In this document: one piece after another, positions 26,247 through 28,084 of the stretch
How positions within the stretch are numbered: the stretch's first letter is position 1
Layout of the letters: every line of letters begins with the position of its first letter
NCBI GenBank assembly: GCA_023416055.1
Contig: JAEZIH010000293.1
Coordinates: 1-28,084 of the forward strand
Source of the DNA: Pseudomonadota bacterium
GTDB taxonomy: Bacteria > Pseudomonadota > Alphaproteobacteria > Caulobacterales > Caulobacteraceae
Reading direction: 5' to 3'
Length of the DNA: 28,084 nt
Made by a program: the position numbers and the translations under genes
The notes under the pieces: model-generated
Database searches by the model: none
Told to the model about the DNA's origin: nothing
Seen by the model: the letters and a program-made list of their open reading frames with translations, nothing else

Positions 26247-26477
26247 ATGGCCCGCGCCTTCGCCCCCCACCCCGCCGTCGCCGCCTCGCGCTACATGATC
26301 GTGCCCTGCGAGGCCGAGGGCTGCGGCGACCTCGCCGTCATCTGGGACCGTCTGGAGGAACAGGTGATCGACGTCATCGACGCCGGCCTGTCCGCCCGCT
26401 ACGCCGATGAGGACGCGCTGTGGGACGAGGCCCGCCCGGCCTTCGATCCCGCCGTCGATTTCCGCATGGCGGCCTGA
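26247..26477 (+). CDS. Small acidic protein of unknown function
   Basis: A 76-residue protein that I do not recognise. AGGAG at 26234-26238 is 8 bases before the ATG, and the third-codon GC bias fits its neighbours, so it looks real. It has no signal peptide or membrane helix, is rich in Asp, Glu and Ala, and has two Cys residues in VPCEAEGCGD. It could be a small conserved domain protein, but two cysteines alone are too few for a zinc ribbon. It is divergent from the WYL regulator and 70 bases before the TPR-sulfotransferase gene. Confidence 0.68.
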   Translation: MARAFAPHPAVAASRYMIVPCEAEGCGDLAVIWDRLEEQVIDVIDAGLSARYADEDALWDEARPAFDPAVDFRMAA

Positions 26478-26520
26478 TCGCCTCGCCCCGCTTGCGGCCG
26501 CGGCCACGGACCGCTAGCCC

Positions 26521-26538
26521 TCCTCCGTCCGGGGAGGA
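26521..26538 (+). promoter_or_regulatory. Hairpin that can hide the ribosome-binding site of the TPR-sulfotransferase gene
   Basis: TCCTCC (26521-26526) is the exact reverse complement of GGAGGA (26533-26538), leaving a 6-base loop. The second arm is the ribosome-binding site, 9 bases before ATG 26548. Folding would lower translation; whether it is regulated is unknown. Confidence 0.4.
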
Positions 26539-26547
26539 AGTGCAGGC

Positions 26548-28038
26548 ATGGCGACGCAGTCGACGCAGACGATGGATGGGGCCCAGCTGGTCAATGCGGC
26601 CCTGGCCGCCTTCCAGGCCCGCGAGCGAGACGACGCCGCCGTCCTGCTGGCCAAGGCGATCCAGGTCGATCCGCCGCTCGGCGCCCGCTGGGCCTCGGTC
26701 TCGCGTCTGGCCGCCACCATCGGCGAGATCACCCTCGCCCTCGTCGCCGCGCGCAAGCACGTCGCCGCGACGCCGACCGCCGAGGCCCGCCTCGCCTACG
26801 CCCAGCTGCTGATCCAGAGCGGCCGCACCCAGGAGGCCCTGCGAGAGGGCGCGGCCCTGGTCCGCCAGCGGCCCAACGATCCGGCCGCCCTGCATTTCCT
26901 CGCCACCTGCCAGGTGCAGCTGGGCGACCACGACGCGGCCGTGGCCAACCTGCGCCGCATCATCGCCCTGCCGGGCGTCCAGCTGGGGGCCGAGAACGCG
27001 TGGCACGTGCTGGCCGACATCAAGAAGTTCACCGCCGACGACCCCGACATCCCGCAGATGGAGGCCATGCTGGCCCGCATCGGGACCACGGAGGCGAACC
27101 GCCAGAACCGCATCGTCATGCTCTATGCGCTGGGCAAGGCGCTGGACGACGCCGGCCGGACCGAGCGCGCCTTCGCCTGCTTCGACGAGGCGGCCCGGCT
27201 GCAGAAGATCGACAGCACCTTCAACGCTCCGCTGGCCGACGCCTTCGTCGACGCCGTGGTCAAGGGCTACGACCGCGCCTTCATGGACAGCCTGCCGAAG
27301 AGCACCGTCGACAGCGACCGCCCGATCTTCGTGCTGGGCCTGCCCCGCTCGGGCACCACACTGGTCGAACAGATCCTGGTCAGCCATTCGCAGGTCGTTG
27401 ACGGGGCCGAGGCCAATCTGTTCCGGCCCGCCGCCATGGCCATCAGGGGCTATACGCCCGAGGAGGTCCGCGCCTCATTCGCCCGGCCCGACGCCGCCGA
27501 CCTGCCCGACCGCATCGCCCGGGCCTATCTGCATCTGGTCGACGAGCGTTTCGGCAAGACCGGCCGCATCGTCGACAAGACCCTGAACCAGACCCGCTAC
27601 CTGGGCCTGATCCACCAGATCCTGCCCAAGGCGAAGCTTATCTGGCTGCGCCGCGACCCGGCCGGCATCGCCTGGTCCTGCTACCGCACCCGCTTCGCCC
27701 GCGGCGTCGACTGGCCCCGCTCGCTGACCGACATCGCCGCCTATTTCAAGGGCGAGGACCGGCTGCACGCCCACTGGTCGGAGGTCTTGGGAGACGCCCT
27801 GCTGACCGTGCCCTACGAGGCCCTGGTCGACGACCCCGAGACCTGGATGCGCCGCATCATCGCCCACGCCGGTCTGGAGTGGGAGGACGGCGTCCGCGAC
27901 TTCCACAAGACCGAGCGCGCCGTCACCACCGCCAGCTTCGCCCAGGTGCGCAAGCCGATGTACGCCTCGTCCAAGGCGGCGTGGAAACGCTACGAGACCC
28001 AGCTGAAGCCGTTCTTCGACGCCTACGGCAGGGACTGA
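26548..28038 (+). CDS. TPR-repeat sulfotransferase
   Basis: A 496-residue protein. Residues 10 to about 235 are a solenoid of tetratricopeptide-like repeats (for example LAYAQLLIQSGRTQEALREG, LHFLATCQVQLGDHDAAVAN, ALGKALDDAGRTERAFACFD). Residues 258 to about 490 form a PAPS-dependent sulfotransferase domain: the 5'-phosphosulfate loop GLPRSGTT at residues 264-271, and the 3'-phosphate region WLRRDPAGIAWSCYRTRF. No signal peptide is present, so the protein is cytoplasmic. This architecture is common in alphaproteobacteria; the acceptor could be a polysaccharide, lipid or protein and is not known. GGAGGA lies 9 bases upstream, within a possible hairpin. Confidence 0.92.
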   Translation: MATQSTQTMDGAQLVNAALAAFQARERDDAAVLLAKAIQVDPPLGARWASVSRLAATIGEITLALVAARKHVAATPTAEARLAYAQLLIQSGRTQEALREGAALVRQRPNDPAALHFLATCQVQLGDHDAAVANLRRIIALPGVQLGAENAWHVLADIKKFTADDPDIPQMEAMLARIGTTEANRQNRIVMLYALGKALDDAGRTERAFACFDEAARLQKIDSTFNAPLADAFVDAVVKGYDRAFMDSLPKSTVDSDRPIFVLGLPRSGTTLVEQILVSHSQVVDGAEANLFRPAAMAIRGYTPEEVRASFARPDAADLPDRIARAYLHLVDERFGKTGRIVDKTLNQTRYLGLIHQILPKAKLIWLRRDPAGIAWSCYRTRFARGVDWPRSLTDIAAYFKGEDRLHAHWSEVLGDALLTVPYEALVDDPETWMRRIIAHAGLEWEDGVRDFHKTERAVTTASFAQVRKPMYASSKAAWKRYETQLKPFFDAYGRD

Positions 28039-28084
28039 TCAGGCCGTCCCGTAGCGCGCGAGCATGGTCTCAACGCACCACTGG
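28039..28084 (-). CDS. C-terminal end of a leftward gene (partial)
   Basis: The reverse strand reads 14 sense codons (ending WCVETMLARYGTA) and a TGA at 28039-28041, directly after the sulfotransferase stop. The reading frame enters from beyond the right edge. Convergent packing and residue composition suggest a real gene end, but the piece is too short to assign a family. Confidence 0.4.
   Translation of the reverse strand, partial: QWCVETMLARYGTA

Overview
The window is very GC-rich, tightly packed and fully chromosomal in character. It most resembles a Caulobacterales alphaproteobacterium, probably Brevundimonas or a close relative. The grounds are the Caulobacter-type order phoR-pstC-pstA-pstB-phoU-phoB, a RamB/ScfR-type regulator divergent from isocitrate lyase, a GGAAC-N17-CGTT promoter of the alphaproteobacterial general stress response, and an MHYT sensor kinase. 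This assignment is inferred from gene order and protein character, with no database search. I saw no rRNA, tRNA, CRISPR array, insertion sequence or phage gene.

Layout. 1-605: 5' part of an ABC-2 type ATPase gene, leftward and running off the window. 752-7302: a complete phosphate-starvation locus (phoR, a Pho box, pstC, pstA, pstB, phoU, phoB). The substrate-binding protein PstS is not here. 7481-9291: a CPBP membrane protease-like protein and a secreted alpha/beta hydrolase, followed by a convergent divergent-sequence beta-propeller phytase-like lipoprotein (9298-10344). 10420-12894: hslO (Hsp33) and, divergent from it, an SDR oxidoreductase with an unusual membrane-anchored, highly charged C-terminal tail; a near-palindromic EcfG-type promoter lies between them. 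12952-14838: one gene joining phosphoserine phosphatase to an E. coli-type phosphoglycerate dehydrogenase. 14929-16767: a GDSL esterase autotransporter with a strong terminator behind it. 17035-20005: an M23 peptidase and an MHYT-PAS hybrid histidine kinase.

20008-23076: the glyoxylate-shunt gene aceA with a small co-directional gene of unknown function, opposed by a ScfR/RamB-type regulator. The short space between them carries two identical-format palindromes (GTCA-N5-TGAC) flanking a plausible promoter. 23113-23687: a ParD/ParE-like toxin-antitoxin pair with a 4-base overlap. 23699-26158: an M1-type zinc metallopeptidase and a WYL regulator, both leftward. 26247-28038: a 76-residue unknown protein and a TPR-sulfotransferase, with the tail of a leftward gene at the right edge.

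How it works together. The Pho locus is a self-contained sensing and uptake unit: PstCAB imports phosphate and reports through PhoU to PhoR, which phosphorylates PhoB, and PhoB is expected to activate pstC through the Pho box. The phytase-like lipoprotein nearby may belong to the same physiology, but no convincing Pho box precedes it. The rest is a set of short independent units. The observations most worth following are the stress promoter with its SDR fusion, the serine-pathway fusion, and the paired operators between aceA and its likely regulator.
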